13,273 nucleotides of DNA from positions 1 through 13,273 of the forward strand of contig JBFMEX010000061.1 in NCBI GenBank assembly GCA_040752215.1, in the 5' to 3' direction. Below the pieces are notes generated by a model that worked only from the letters and a program-made list of their open reading frames with translations, made no database searches and had not been told where the DNA came from. A program made the position numbers and the translations under genes. Origin of the DNA: JBFMEX01 sp040752215 (GTDB lineage: Bacteria; Pseudomonadota; Alphaproteobacteria; Rhizobiales; Hyphomicrobiaceae). Position 1 is the stretch's first letter. Each line of letters opens with the position of its first letter. Below, piece after piece: positions 1-6,657 of this stretch.

Positions 1-87
1 CTCGAACCGATCGGCAACATCCCGCCGGCGGAAGCAGAAGCCGCCTACTATGCAGCCCGAAGGGAGACTGCAAAACTCGCCGCCTGA
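1..87 (+). CDS. IS3-family transposase (OrfB/integrase), C-terminal fragment
   Basis: Only the last 28 codons and the TGA stop are visible. The reading frame from base 1 gives a peptide beginning LEPIGNIPPAEAEAAYYAAR. The block IGNIPPAEAEAxYY is the familiar extreme C-terminus of the IS3-family OrfB transposase, just after the rve integrase core that carries the DDE catalytic residues. Those residues are not in view. The gene reads toward the sit operon and ends 39 bases before the inferred IS boundary. The start and most of the protein are cut off by the window edge, so it could belong to a complete or a degenerate element. Confidence 0.75.
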   Translation, partial: LEPIGNIPPAEAEAAYYAARRETAKLAA

Positions 88-90
88 CTC

Positions 91-126
91 AAACCAAACA
101 GCCTCCGGAGAACCCGGGGCGGTTCA
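91..126 (+). repeat. Terminal inverted repeat (right) of the IS3-family element
   Basis: The stretch after the transposase stop, with core bases 101-126 (GCCTCCGGAG, AACCCGGGGC, GGTTCA), has the sequence style of IS3-family right inverted repeats, which end in CA. The matching left repeat would begin TGAACCGCCCCGGG and should lie upstream of the window. The exact inner boundary is a guess because only one end is visible. Confidence 0.6.
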
Positions 127-151
127 CATCGCTCTCGTTCACGTGCGTTAG

Positions 152-177
152 CCCTGCCCCAGCCCCTGCCCGAGCCC
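152..177 (-). other. G-tract cluster, potential G-quadruplex on the minus strand
   Basis: On the plus strand this reads CCC-TG-CCCC-AG-CCCC-TG-CCC-GAG-CCC. The minus strand therefore has five runs of three or four Gs separated by loops of two or three bases. This satisfies the usual G3+N1-7 quadruplex pattern with very short loops. Further C-runs continue at 182-184, 191-193, 197-201, 203-205 and through about 240, so the whole 150-240 block is strongly C-biased on the plus strand. It lies between the IS end and the sit promoter. Folding and function are inference. Confidence 0.5.
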
Positions 178-244
178 TCTACCCTTTGCACCCATTCCCC
201 CGCCCATTGCACACCTTCCCCGCCATCCACCCGCCCGCTCCCAA

Positions 245-273
245 TTGACGCACTTGCAAATAAGAACTATTTG
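245..273 (+). promoter_or_regulatory. Candidate sigma70-type promoter of the sit operon
   Basis: A -35-like TTGACG (245-250) is followed after 17 bases by TATTTG (268-273), a weak -10 match. The -10 lies inside the right half of the inverted repeat at 254-276, and the spacer contains the left half, so a protein bound there would occlude RNA polymerase. Transcription would begin near 280 and give a leader of about 175 bases before sitA. The -35 is good and the -10 poor, so the exact promoter is uncertain. Confidence 0.4.
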
Positions 274-276
274 CAA
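254..276. promoter_or_regulatory. Perfect inverted repeat, probable Mur (Fur-family) operator
   Basis: TTGCAAATA (254-262), a 5-base centre AGAAC, and TATTTGCAA (268-276) form a perfect 9+9 palindrome in an otherwise GC-rich setting. It overlaps the candidate promoter upstream of a manganese-type ABC importer. In Rhizobiales, sitABCD and mntH are repressed by Mur, a Mn-responsive Fur homologue that binds AT-rich palindromes with TGCAAAT-like half sites. Assignment to Mur rather than Fur or another regulator rests on half-site resemblance and gene context. The mur gene itself is not in the window. Confidence 0.7.
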
Positions 277-453
277 CTATGGTCGCCGCGGCCCGCTCGA
301 CGGTCTGTTGCGGCGGTGTCGGGCGCGGCGGTGCACACGGGCAGAGCTGGACGTGCCGGTCCGGATCTGCGTCGTTGGGCCCTGCCGGTTGTCGTGTCGG
401 CGGCACCCGCCGCGTGCTACCACCGCCGACGCCACGACGCCCGAGAGGTCACC
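277..453 (+). other. Long 5' leader of the sit operon, no gene recognised
   Basis: About 175 bases separate the operator/promoter from the preferred sitA start. The stretch is very GC-rich. I see no convincing riboswitch fold, small gene or second promoter in it. An open frame in phase with sitA runs back to a TTG at 271, but its translation is Arg/Ala/Pro-rich, unlike a signal peptide, and that TTG sits inside the operator. The leader is therefore treated as untranslated. Confidence 0.45.
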
Positions 454-1386
454 ATGCGGCGATCGACACTGCTGATCCTTGTTGCCGGCGCGCTCGCGGT
501 CGTGGCCGCCTTGGCTCTATGGCCCGCCGCCGAGCGCGCCCCGCGCGAGGCCGTGCCCGCCGCGAAGCGCAAGCTCAAGGTCGTCACCACCTTCACCGTC
601 ATCCGCGACATAGCGCAGAACGTCGCCGGCGACGCCGCCGATGTCGTCTCGATCACCAAGCCGGGCGCCGAGATCCACGACTACCAGCCGACGCCGGGCG
701 ACATCGTCAAAGCGCAGCGCGCCGACCTCGTGCTCTGGAACGGCCTCAATCTCGAGCGCTGGTTCGAGCGCTTCCTCGCCGACGTCGAAGGCGTGCCGAG
801 CGTCGTCGTCAGCGAGGGCGTTACGCCGCTGCCGATCCATGAGGGCGCATACACGGGCAAGCCCAACCCGCACGCCTGGATGTCGCCTTCGAACGCGCTT
901 CTCTATGTCGAGAACATCAGCAAGGCGCTCGCCGCCGCCGACCCGGCAAATTCGGCAACCTATGCCGCCAATGCCGCTGCCTACTCGGAGCGCATCAAGG
1001 CGATCGACCTGCCGCTGCGCCGCCGCCTCTCCGCGATCCCCGAGACCCGGCGCTGGCTCGTCAGCTCGGAGGGCGCCTTCAGCTATCTCGCCCGCGACTA
1101 TGGATTGAAGGAGCTATACATCTGGCCCATAAACGCCGACGAGCAGGGCACGCCATCGCAGGTGCGCCGCGTGATCGACCTCGTGCGCGAGCACCAGATC
1201 CCCGTCGTGTTCTCGGAGAGCACCGTCTCCGATAAGCCGGCGCGGCAGATCGCGAGCGAGACCGGCGCGCGCTACGGGGGCGTGCTTTACGTCGACTCGC
1301 TGAGCGCCGAGGGTGGCCCTGTGCCGACCTATCTCAAGCTGCTCGAGGTGACCGTCGAGACCGTCGCCGGCGGGTTCGGAGTCTGA
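454..1386 (+). CDS. sitA: Manganese/zinc ABC transporter periplasmic substrate-binding protein (SitA/PsaA family)
   Basis: This 310-residue cluster A-I metal-binding protein would capture Mn2+ (possibly Fe2+ or Zn2+) in the periplasm and deliver it to the SitCD permease. The ATG at 454 is chosen because GAGG (445-448) precedes it and because it gives a signal-type N-terminus: MRRS followed by a hydrophobic run to about residue 23. There is no cysteine in that run, so no lipobox. Expected ligands appear in order: His75 (in IHDYQPTP), His140 (in NPHAW), Glu206 (in SSEGAF) and Asp281 (in YVDSLS). This spacing closely matches His67/His139/Glu205/Asp280 of pneumococcal PsaA. A Glu rather than His at the third position is typical of Mn/Fe binders and argues against ZnuA. 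The stop is one base from the sitB start, so the two genes are surely cotranscribed. Confidence 0.92.
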   Translation: MRRSTLLILVAGALAVVAALALWPAAERAPREAVPAAKRKLKVVTTFTVIRDIAQNVAGDAADVVSITKPGAEIHDYQPTPGDIVKAQRADLVLWNGLNLERWFERFLADVEGVPSVVVSEGVTPLPIHEGAYTGKPNPHAWMSPSNALLYVENISKALAAADPANSATYAANAAAYSERIKAIDLPLRRRLSAIPETRRWLVSSEGAFSYLARDYGLKELYIWPINADEQGTPSQVRRVIDLVREHQIPVVFSESTVSDKPARQIASETGARYGGVLYVDSLSAEGGPVPTYLKLLEVTVETVAGGFGV

Positions 1387-1387
1387 G

Positions 1388-2317
1388 ATGCTCGTTGCGA
1401 CCAGAGCACGCCCATCATCACGATCCGCAGGCAAGGACGGTCTGGCCGCATCGCTCGACGTCCGCCACGTCACCGTTACCTATCCGAGCGGCGTCAAGGC
1501 GCTCGACGATGCCACCTTCGCGCTCGGTCCCGGCACCATCGCCGGTCTGGTCGGCGTCAACGGCAGCGGCAAGTCCACCCTGTTCAAGGCGATCATGGGC
1601 TTTGTCAGACCTTCCGCCGGCGAGGTTCGCATCGCCGGTCTCTCCGTCGCCGAGGCGCTGAAGCGCAATCTCGTCGCCTACGTGCCGCAGGGCGAGGAGG
1701 TCGACTGGAGCTTCCCGGTGCTCGTCGAGAACGTGGTGATGATGGGCCGCTACGGCCGCATGGGTTTCCTGCGCATCCCCTCCGCCGCCGATCGCGCCCA
1801 CGTCGATGCGGCGCTCGAGCGCGTCGGCATGAGTGCCTACCGCAAGCGCCAGATCGGCGAGCTGTCGGGCGGCCAGAGGAAGCGCGTGTTCCTCGCCCGC
1901 GCGCTCGCCCAGCAGGGCCTCGTCATCTTGCTCGACGAGCCGTTCACGGGCGTCGACGTCAAGACCGAGACCGAAATCATCGCGCTGCTCGGCGAGCTGA
2001 GGCAGGCCGGCCACCTGATGCTCGTCTCGACCCACAACCTCGGCAGCGTGCCCGACTTCTGTGACGAGGTGGTGCTGCTGAAACGCACCGTGCTCGCCGC
2101 CGGTCCGACCGCCACGACCTTCACCGAGGCCAACCTCGAGCGCACCTTCGGCGGCGTCTTGCGCCACTTCCGCCTCGCGGGCGCGAAGCTCCATGCCGAC
2201 GACGATGCTCGCACGGTCACCGTGCTCACCGACGACGAGCGTCCCGTGGTGTTCTACGGCGAGCCCAAGGCCGACACCGAGCCGCTCTCACGCGAAAAGG
2301 ACGACGAGGCGCCATGA
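1388..2317 (+). CDS. sitB: Manganese ABC transporter ATP-binding protein (SitB)
   Basis: This 309-residue cytoplasmic ATPase powers the importer. Visible motifs are Walker A GVNGSGKST (56-64), Q-loop Gln101, signature LSGGQ (159-163), Walker B VILLDEP (179-185) and switch His216 (STHN). About 20 residues precede the ABC domain. A tail of some 55 residues follows it, including GGVLRHF, a block common in Sit/Yfe/Mnt ATPases, and ending in an acidic stretch. The start at 1388 has GGAG at 1378-1381 and begins one base after the sitA stop. The stop overlaps the sitC start by four bases (ATGA), a sign of translational coupling. Metal specificity comes from the neighbours, not from this subunit. Confidence 0.93.
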   Translation: MLVATRARPSSRSAGKDGLAASLDVRHVTVTYPSGVKALDDATFALGPGTIAGLVGVNGSGKSTLFKAIMGFVRPSAGEVRIAGLSVAEALKRNLVAYVPQGEEVDWSFPVLVENVVMMGRYGRMGFLRIPSAADRAHVDAALERVGMSAYRKRQIGELSGGQRKRVFLARALAQQGLVILLDEPFTGVDVKTETEIIALLGELRQAGHLMLVSTHNLGSVPDFCDEVVLLKRTVLAAGPTATTFTEANLERTFGGVLRHFRLAGAKLHADDDARTVTVLTDDERPVVFYGEPKADTEPLSREKDDEAP

Positions 2318-3171
2318 GCGAGCTTTTGGTACCGTTCGCCTACGACTACATGCTGAAGGCGATGTGGGTGTCGGCTCTCGTCGGCGGCATGTGCGCGTTC
2401 CTCTCCGCCTTCCTGATGCTCAAGGGCTGGTCGCTGATGGGCGACGCACTCGCGCATTCGATCGTGCCGGGTGTCGCCGGCGCCTACCTTCTTGGGCTGC
2501 CGTTCGCCGCCGGCGCGTTCATCGCCGGCCTGCTCGCCGCGCTCGGCATGGCCTTCGTCAATCAACGGACGGCGTTGCGGGAGGACGCAGTGATCGGGCT
2601 CGTGTTCACCGCCTTCTTCGCCCTCGGGTTGCTGATCGTCTCCATCAACCCGACGGCGGTGAACGTGCAGGCGATCGTGCTCGGCAACATCCTCGCCATC
2701 TCCGACTGGGACGCCTTGCAGGTCGTCGTCATCGCGGTTGTTACGCTGGCGATCCTGCTCCTCGTGTGGAAGGATCTCGCGGCGATGTTCTTCGACGCGG
2801 CGCACGCGCGCTCGATCGGCCTGCCGGTCGCCCGCCTGCGTCTCCTGTTCTTCACGCTGCTTGCCGCAGCGACTGTCGCCGCCTTGCAGACCGTCGGTGC
2901 CTGTCTCGTCATCGCGATGGTCGTGACGCCCGGCGCCACGGCTTACCTCCTCACCGACCGCTTCGAGCGCCTGCTGGCGATCGCTGTCGGCATCGGCATC
3001 GCAACGAGCTTTCTCGGCGCCTACGCGAGCTATTTCCTCGACGGCGCCACCGGCGGCGTTATCGTCACGCTGCAAACGCTGGTCTTCCTCGCCGCCTTCG
3101 TGCTGGCACCCAAGCACGGCCTCCTCGCCCGGCGCCGGCGCGCTGCCGAGCCAACGGGTCGGGCGCCATGA
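2314..3171 (+). CDS. sitC: Manganese ABC transporter permease (SitC, ABC-3 family)
   Basis: This 285-residue inner-membrane permease is largely hydrophobic, with about eight probable membrane spans. It carries the ABC-3 family blocks LKGWSLMGDA (36-45), ARSIGLPVARLR, VTPGATAYLLTDRFERLLA, and a C-terminal FVLAPKHGLLARRRR. Together with SitD it should form the channel that accepts metal from SitA. The start ATG overlaps the sitB stop, and its own stop overlaps the sitD start, both as ATGA. It is clearly homologous to SitD along its full length, which fits an old permease duplication and a heterodimeric channel. Confidence 0.92.
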   Translation: MSELLVPFAYDYMLKAMWVSALVGGMCAFLSAFLMLKGWSLMGDALAHSIVPGVAGAYLLGLPFAAGAFIAGLLAALGMAFVNQRTALREDAVIGLVFTAFFALGLLIVSINPTAVNVQAIVLGNILAISDWDALQVVVIAVVTLAILLLVWKDLAAMFFDAAHARSIGLPVARLRLLFFTLLAAATVAALQTVGACLVIAMVVTPGATAYLLTDRFERLLAIAVGIGIATSFLGAYASYFLDGATGGVIVTLQTLVFLAAFVLAPKHGLLARRRRAAEPTGRAP

Positions 3172-4046
3172 CCAGCCTCCTTGAACTCGTCACCGAGCCA
3201 CTCGGCTTTGCCTTCATGCAACGCGCGCTGGTTGCCGCCGTTCTGATCGGTGCCGTATGCGCGGCCCTGTCCTGCTATCTCGTCCTCAAGGGCTGGTCGC
3301 TGATGGGCGACGCGATCTCGCATGCGGTGCTGCCGGGCATCGTCATCGCCCATGTCGTCGGCCTGCCGCTCGGGGTCGGCGCATTCGCCGCCGGGCTCGC
3401 CTCCGCGCTCGCCACCGGCTATCTGAAGGAGAACAGCCGCGTGAAGGAGGACACCGTGCTCGGCATCGTGTTCTCCGGCATGTTCGGCTTCGGCCTGGTG
3501 CTGTTCACGCGAATCGAGACGGACCAGCACCTCAATCACATTCTGTTCGGCAACATCCTCGGCGTCAGTCCGGCCGAACTCGCCGAGATCGCGATCATCG
3601 GCGGCGGGACCCTGCTTCTCGTCCTCGCCAGGCGGCGCGACTTCCTGCTGCTGATCTTCGATCCTCAGCACGCCAAGGCGATCGGCCTGCCGGTTCGCGC
3701 CCTGCACTACGCGTTCCTGATCGCGCTTTCGCTCACCATCGTCGCCGCATTGAAAGCCGTCGGCATCATCCTCGTCGTCGCCATGCTGGTCGGTCCCGGC
3801 GCCACTGCCTTCCTGCTGACGGATCGCTTCGAGCGCATGCTGGCGATCGCCGCCGCGGTATCGATCGGCTCGGCGGTGATCGGCACGCTGTCGAGCTTCC
3901 ACCTCGATGCCGCGACCGGGCCGATGATCGTGCTCACCCAGGCCGCCGTGTTCCTCGCCGCGTTCGTACTGGCGCCGCGCCGCGGCCTCCTCGCCCACCG
4001 CCGCGCGAGACGCACCGACCGCGCTCAGACCGTCTTGTCCGAATAG
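3168..4046 (+). CDS. sitD: Manganese ABC transporter permease (SitD, ABC-3 family)
   Basis: This 292-residue second permease of the importer is paralogous to SitC. It shares LKGWSLMGDA (40-49), AKAIGLPVRAL, GPGATAFLLTDRFERMLA and FVLAPRRGLLAHRRAR. The open frame extends far upstream inside sitB and sitC, but the ATG at 3168 gives the correct family N-terminus and couples to the sitC stop (ATGA), so it is preferred. The last 22 bases overlap the end of nth on the opposite strand. The Arg-rich tail after the final span is cytoplasmic by the positive-inside rule. This is the last gene of the operon. No terminator is apparent, since the next gene is convergent. Confidence 0.92.
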   Translation: MTSLLELVTEPLGFAFMQRALVAAVLIGAVCAALSCYLVLKGWSLMGDAISHAVLPGIVIAHVVGLPLGVGAFAAGLASALATGYLKENSRVKEDTVLGIVFSGMFGFGLVLFTRIETDQHLNHILFGNILGVSPAELAEIAIIGGGTLLLVLARRRDFLLLIFDPQHAKAIGLPVRALHYAFLIALSLTIVAALKAVGIILVVAMLVGPGATAFLLTDRFERMLAIAAAVSIGSAVIGTLSSFHLDAATGPMIVLTQAAVFLAAFVLAPRRGLLAHRRARRTDRAQTVLSE

Positions 4047-4774
4047 CGGCATAGATCGCGGATCGGGCAGCGGGGACACTCGGGCTTGCGCGCCTTGCAC
4101 AGGTAGCGTCCGTGCAGGATCAGCCAGTGGTGTGCCGGCACCCCGTATTCCGGCGGCACGATCCGCACCAGATCCTGCTCTACCGCCAGCGGGGTCTTGC
4201 CCGCCGACAGCCCGATCCGGCTCGCGACCCTGAGCACGTGCGTGTCGACCGCCATCGTCGGCGCTCCGAACGCGACGTTCATCACCACGTTGGCGGTCTT
4301 GCGCCCGACGCCGGGCAGCGCCTCGAGCGCATCGCGATCCGCCGGCACCTCGCCGCCGTGCCGCTCGATCAGCCGCTCGGAAAGCAGGATCACGTTCTTG
4401 GCCTTGTTGCGGTAGAGACCGATGGTCTTGACGAGATCCCGCACCCGCTCCTCGCCGAGCGCGACCATCTTCTCCGGCGTGTCGGCGAGCGCGAACAGCC
4501 GCCGGGTCGCCTTGTTGACGCCGGCATCCGTCGCCTGCGCGGACAGCACGACGGCGACCAGCAGCGTGTAGGGGTTGACGTGCTCGAGCTCGCCCTTGGG
4601 GCGCGGATCGATGGCCGCGAACCGGCGGAACATCTCCGCCACCTCCGCAGGCGTGAGGAGCTTTGGTTTTCGGGCTGACTTCCCGGCCGGAGCCTTGTCC
4701 TTGACGGGCGCTCCGGCCCCTCTGGAAGCCTTGTCCTTAGGCGGTGACTTTCTGGTTCGCGGCTGCGGCTTCAT
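4025..4774 (-). CDS. nth: Endonuclease III, DNA glycosylase/AP lyase
   Basis: This 249-residue base-excision repair enzyme removes oxidised pyrimidines and cleaves the abasic site. It has the helix-hairpin-helix LPGVGRKTA with catalytic Lys159, the catalytic Asp177 in AVDTHV, and an iron-sulphur loop with Cys226, Cys233, Cys236 and Cys242. The spacing C-X6-C-X2-C-X5-C is that of E. coli Nth (Lys120, Asp138, Cys187-203). Roughly 38 extra N-terminal residues, rich in Lys, Pro and Ala, precede the catalytic fold and look disordered. A later start would remove them, but the ATG at 4774 is kept because the frame is open and such extensions occur in this group. It is convergent with sitD, with a 22-base overlap, and divergent from the DUF2244 gene with a very short gap. 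Confidence 0.95.
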   Translation of the reverse strand: MKPQPRTRKSPPKDKASRGAGAPVKDKAPAGKSARKPKLLTPAEVAEMFRRFAAIDPRPKGELEHVNPYTLLVAVVLSAQATDAGVNKATRRLFALADTPEKMVALGEERVRDLVKTIGLYRNKAKNVILLSERLIERHGGEVPADRDALEALPGVGRKTANVVMNVAFGAPTMAVDTHVLRVASRIGLSAGKTPLAVEQDLVRIVPPEYGVPAHHWLILHGRYLCKARKPECPRCPIRDLCRYSDKTV

Positions 4775-4779
4775 CGTGC

Positions 4780-4808
4780 TTCAAATGTCCGGCGACCGAT
4801 CCTATTCT
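4780..4808 (+). promoter_or_regulatory. Candidate promoter for the DUF2244 gene
   Basis: TTCAAA (4780-4785) and TATTCT (4803-4808) are 17 bases apart, each matching four of six sigma70 consensus positions. A start seven bases past the -10 would fall on the A of the ATG at 4815, implying a leaderless transcript. This agrees with the lack of any Shine-Dalgarno sequence before either candidate start. The promoter would sit immediately upstream of the divergent nth start. Confidence 0.35.
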
Positions 4809-4814
4809 GTCTTG

Positions 4815-5309
4815 ATGGACGAGGACTCGCCCGCCACGCAAGCGCTGCCGCCATTCCGCGTCGTGCTGACGCCCTACCGCTCGTTGCCGCCCCAGGGCTT
4901 TCTGCTCCTGATGGCCGCCGTCGGGCTCGTCAGCTTCGTCGCCGGCATGGCGTTCTTGTTGATGGGCGCATGGCCGGTGTTCGGCTTCTTCGGCCTGGAC
5001 GTTCTCGTCGTCTACGTCGCCTTCAAGCTCAACTACCGCTCCGGACGCCTCTACGAAACCGTCGAGATCGATGGCGCGCGCATGACGCTGATGCGCTTTC
5101 ACCCGTCCGGCGAGGCCGAGCGGTTCGATTTCAATCCGTTGTGGGCACGCCTGCGGCTCACGGTCGGCATCGACGGCCGCACCGGCCTCGCCATCGCATC
5201 CCACGGCCGCGAGCTTCCCTTCGCCGCCTTCCTGACCGACGACGAGCGGCGCGATCTGGCGGCCGCCCTCGATCGCGCGCTCGCCGCCGTCCGCGGCGCG
5301 AGAATTTAG
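4815..5309 (+). CDS. DUF2244 family membrane protein
   Basis: This 164-residue protein is recognised as DUF2244 by the N-terminal block FRVVLTPYRSLPPQGF (14-29), two adjacent hydrophobic spans (about 29-50 and 53-70), and a soluble C-terminal part with LYETVEIDG and FNPLWARL. The function of the family is unknown. It likely sits in the inner membrane with both ends in the cytoplasm. An in-frame ATG at 4785 would add ten residues (MSGDRSYSVL), but neither start has a clear ribosome binding site. The 4815 start is chosen because it fits the usual short family N-terminus and coincides with a predicted transcription start. It is divergent from nth, with no shared function evident. Identity of the family is fairly sure; the start is not. 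Confidence 0.85.
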   Translation: MDEDSPATQALPPFRVVLTPYRSLPPQGFLLLMAAVGLVSFVAGMAFLLMGAWPVFGFFGLDVLVVYVAFKLNYRSGRLYETVEIDGARMTLMRFHPSGEAERFDFNPLWARLRLTVGIDGRTGLAIASHGRELPFAAFLTDDERRDLAAALDRALAAVRGARI

Positions 5310-5497
5310 ACCGATCAGCGAGTTACGGGATCCGCCGGGACGACTTGCAGGCGCTGTCGGAAGCGTTCAGCCTAGGTGACCGTCGTGCTTGACTCGCTCC
5401 CGGCCGGGCGCGAATGTCCGCCGCTGCTCGCGCCAGTGGAGACAAGCCGCGCTTCCGGCGTCGGAATTGCCCGCCGCCGCTCAACTCAAGGCCCGTC

Positions 5498-6475
5498 ATG
5501 GAACGCCCGCTGTCGCTCAAGACCTACCTCGACTTCGAGAAGCCGATCGCCGAGCTCGAGAGCAAGGTCACGGAGCTGAGGGCGCTCGGCCGCGATCAGC
5601 CTGGCGTCTCGATCAACGATGAGATCAAGAAGCTGGAGCAGAAGGCCGAGTCGGCGCTGATGGAAACCTATGCCAAGCTCACGCCGTGGCAGAAGGCGCA
5701 GGTCGCCCGCCACCCGGAGCGACCGCACGCACTCGACTACATCGACCAGCTGATCGACGATTTCACCCCACTCGCCGGCGACCGCTATTTCGCCGAGGAC
5801 GCCGCCATCGTCGGTGGCATCGGACGCTTCCGCGGTCGCTCGGTGATGGTGATCGGCAACGAGAAGGGGTCCGACACCGACAGCCGCATCCGCCACAACT
5901 TCGGCATGGCCATGCCCGAGGGCTACCGCAAGGCCGTGCGGCTGATGGAGATGGCCGAGCGCTTCGGCCTGCCGGTGCTGACGTTCGTCGACACGCCGGG
6001 CGCCTATCCCGGCATCGGCGCCGAGGAGCGCGGCCAGGCCGAGGCGATCGCCCGCTCCACCGACTGCTGCCTCGCGCTCGGAGTCCCCTTGATCGCCGTG
6101 ATCATCGGCGAGGGCGGCTCCGGCGGCGCGGTGGCGATCGCGACCGCCAACCGCATCCTGATGCTCGAGCACGCGATCTACTCGGTGATCTCGCCGGAAG
6201 GCGCCGCCTCGATCATCTGGCGCGACTCCAACAAGAAGGAGGAGGCGGCCACCGCGATGAAGATCACCGCCCAGGACCTGAGCGGCCTCGGCGTCATCGA
6301 TGCGATCATACCCGAGCCGATCGGCGGCGCCCATCGCGACAGGGCGCGGGTGATCCGCGTCACCGGGGACGCGATCGCCAAGGCGCTCGCCGAATTCGAC
6401 GGCAAGTCGCCGGCTGAGATCCGCCGCCATCGCCACGAGCGCTTCCTCGACATCGGCCGCTCGCTCAAGGCGTAA
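5498..6475 (+). CDS. accA: Acetyl-CoA carboxylase carboxyltransferase subunit alpha
   Basis: This 325-residue protein, close to the usual AccA length, pairs with AccD to transfer the carboxyl group from biotin on AccB to acetyl-CoA, giving malonyl-CoA for fatty-acid synthesis. The N-terminus (LDFEKPIAELESKVTEL) is the charged coiled-coil arm typical of AccA. The crotonase-like core shows VDTPGAYPG (164-172), GEGGSGGA (204-211, oxyanion glycine-rich loop) and ISPEGAASI (231-239). The ATG at 5498, with AAGG a few bases upstream, is preferred over an in-frame ATG at 5414 that would add 28 Arg/Pro-rich residues unlike the family. It stands alone, with 188 bases of non-coding sequence before it in which I see only a weak TTGACT (5389-5394) promoter element. 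No accD is nearby. Confidence 0.95.
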   Translation: MERPLSLKTYLDFEKPIAELESKVTELRALGRDQPGVSINDEIKKLEQKAESALMETYAKLTPWQKAQVARHPERPHALDYIDQLIDDFTPLAGDRYFAEDAAIVGGIGRFRGRSVMVIGNEKGSDTDSRIRHNFGMAMPEGYRKAVRLMEMAERFGLPVLTFVDTPGAYPGIGAEERGQAEAIARSTDCCLALGVPLIAVIIGEGGSGGAVAIATANRILMLEHAIYSVISPEGAASIIWRDSNKKEEAATAMKITAQDLSGLGVIDAIIPEPIGGAHRDRARVIRVTGDAIAKALAEFDGKSPAEIRRHRHERFLDIGRSLKA

Positions 6476-6608
6476 GCCTCGCGCCGGCACCTGGGCCTGC
6501 CGCTTGTGCTCACGGCGGCCATTGCCGCGCCCCGATCCCATCCGGCAAGCCTCGGAAAAACCGTTACTTTCCGCCCTCGCGCCGCCGCATTTTCCGCTAC
6601 AGTGAGGC

Positions 6609-6636
6609 TTGACACCGCCACTGAGCGGCGTAAGAA
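6609..6636 (+). promoter_or_regulatory. Candidate promoter upstream of the first L,D-transpeptidase gene
   Basis: A perfect -35 hexamer TTGACA (6609-6614) is followed after 16 bases by TAAGAA (6631-6636), a three-of-six -10 match. Transcription would start near 6644, giving a leader of roughly 75 bases that contains the CtrA-like site. The match to -10 is poor, so this is a candidate only. Confidence 0.35.
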
Positions 6637-6657
6637 AAGCTTAGGGAAATCGTAACC

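Larger units (their letters stand above)
1..126 (+). mobile_element. Right end of an IS3-family insertion sequence (partial)
   Basis: This is the 3' end of an insertion sequence whose body lies left of the window. It holds the last codons of a DDE transposase followed by a short non-coding end, which finishes in a GC-rich stretch terminating ...GGGGCGGTTCA. IS3-family elements end in 5'-TG...CA-3' with inverted repeats of this style, and the final CA here is at 125-126. The left end and any target-site duplication are outside the window, so intactness of the element cannot be judged. Confidence 0.75.

Noticed and set aside
271..453. Upstream extension of sitA from a TTG at 271
   Set aside because: The TTG lies inside the operator, has no ribosome binding site, and would place about 60 Arg/Ala/Pro-rich residues before a good signal sequence.
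2193..3167. Long open frame continuous with sitD running back through sitC and sitB
   Set aside because: It is Arg-rich out-of-frame translation of sitB/sitC; the family N-terminus and the ATGA coupling place the sitD start at 3168.
3030..4100. 356-codon minus-strand open frame opposite sitD
   Set aside because: It lies opposite a clear permease gene; its Glu/Asp/Gly/Arg-rich translation is the expected complement of hydrophobic codons.
6521..6536. GCGGC-CATT-GCCGC hairpin after accA as a terminator
   Set aside because: Five-base stem without a following T-run; could be chance in GC-rich sequence.
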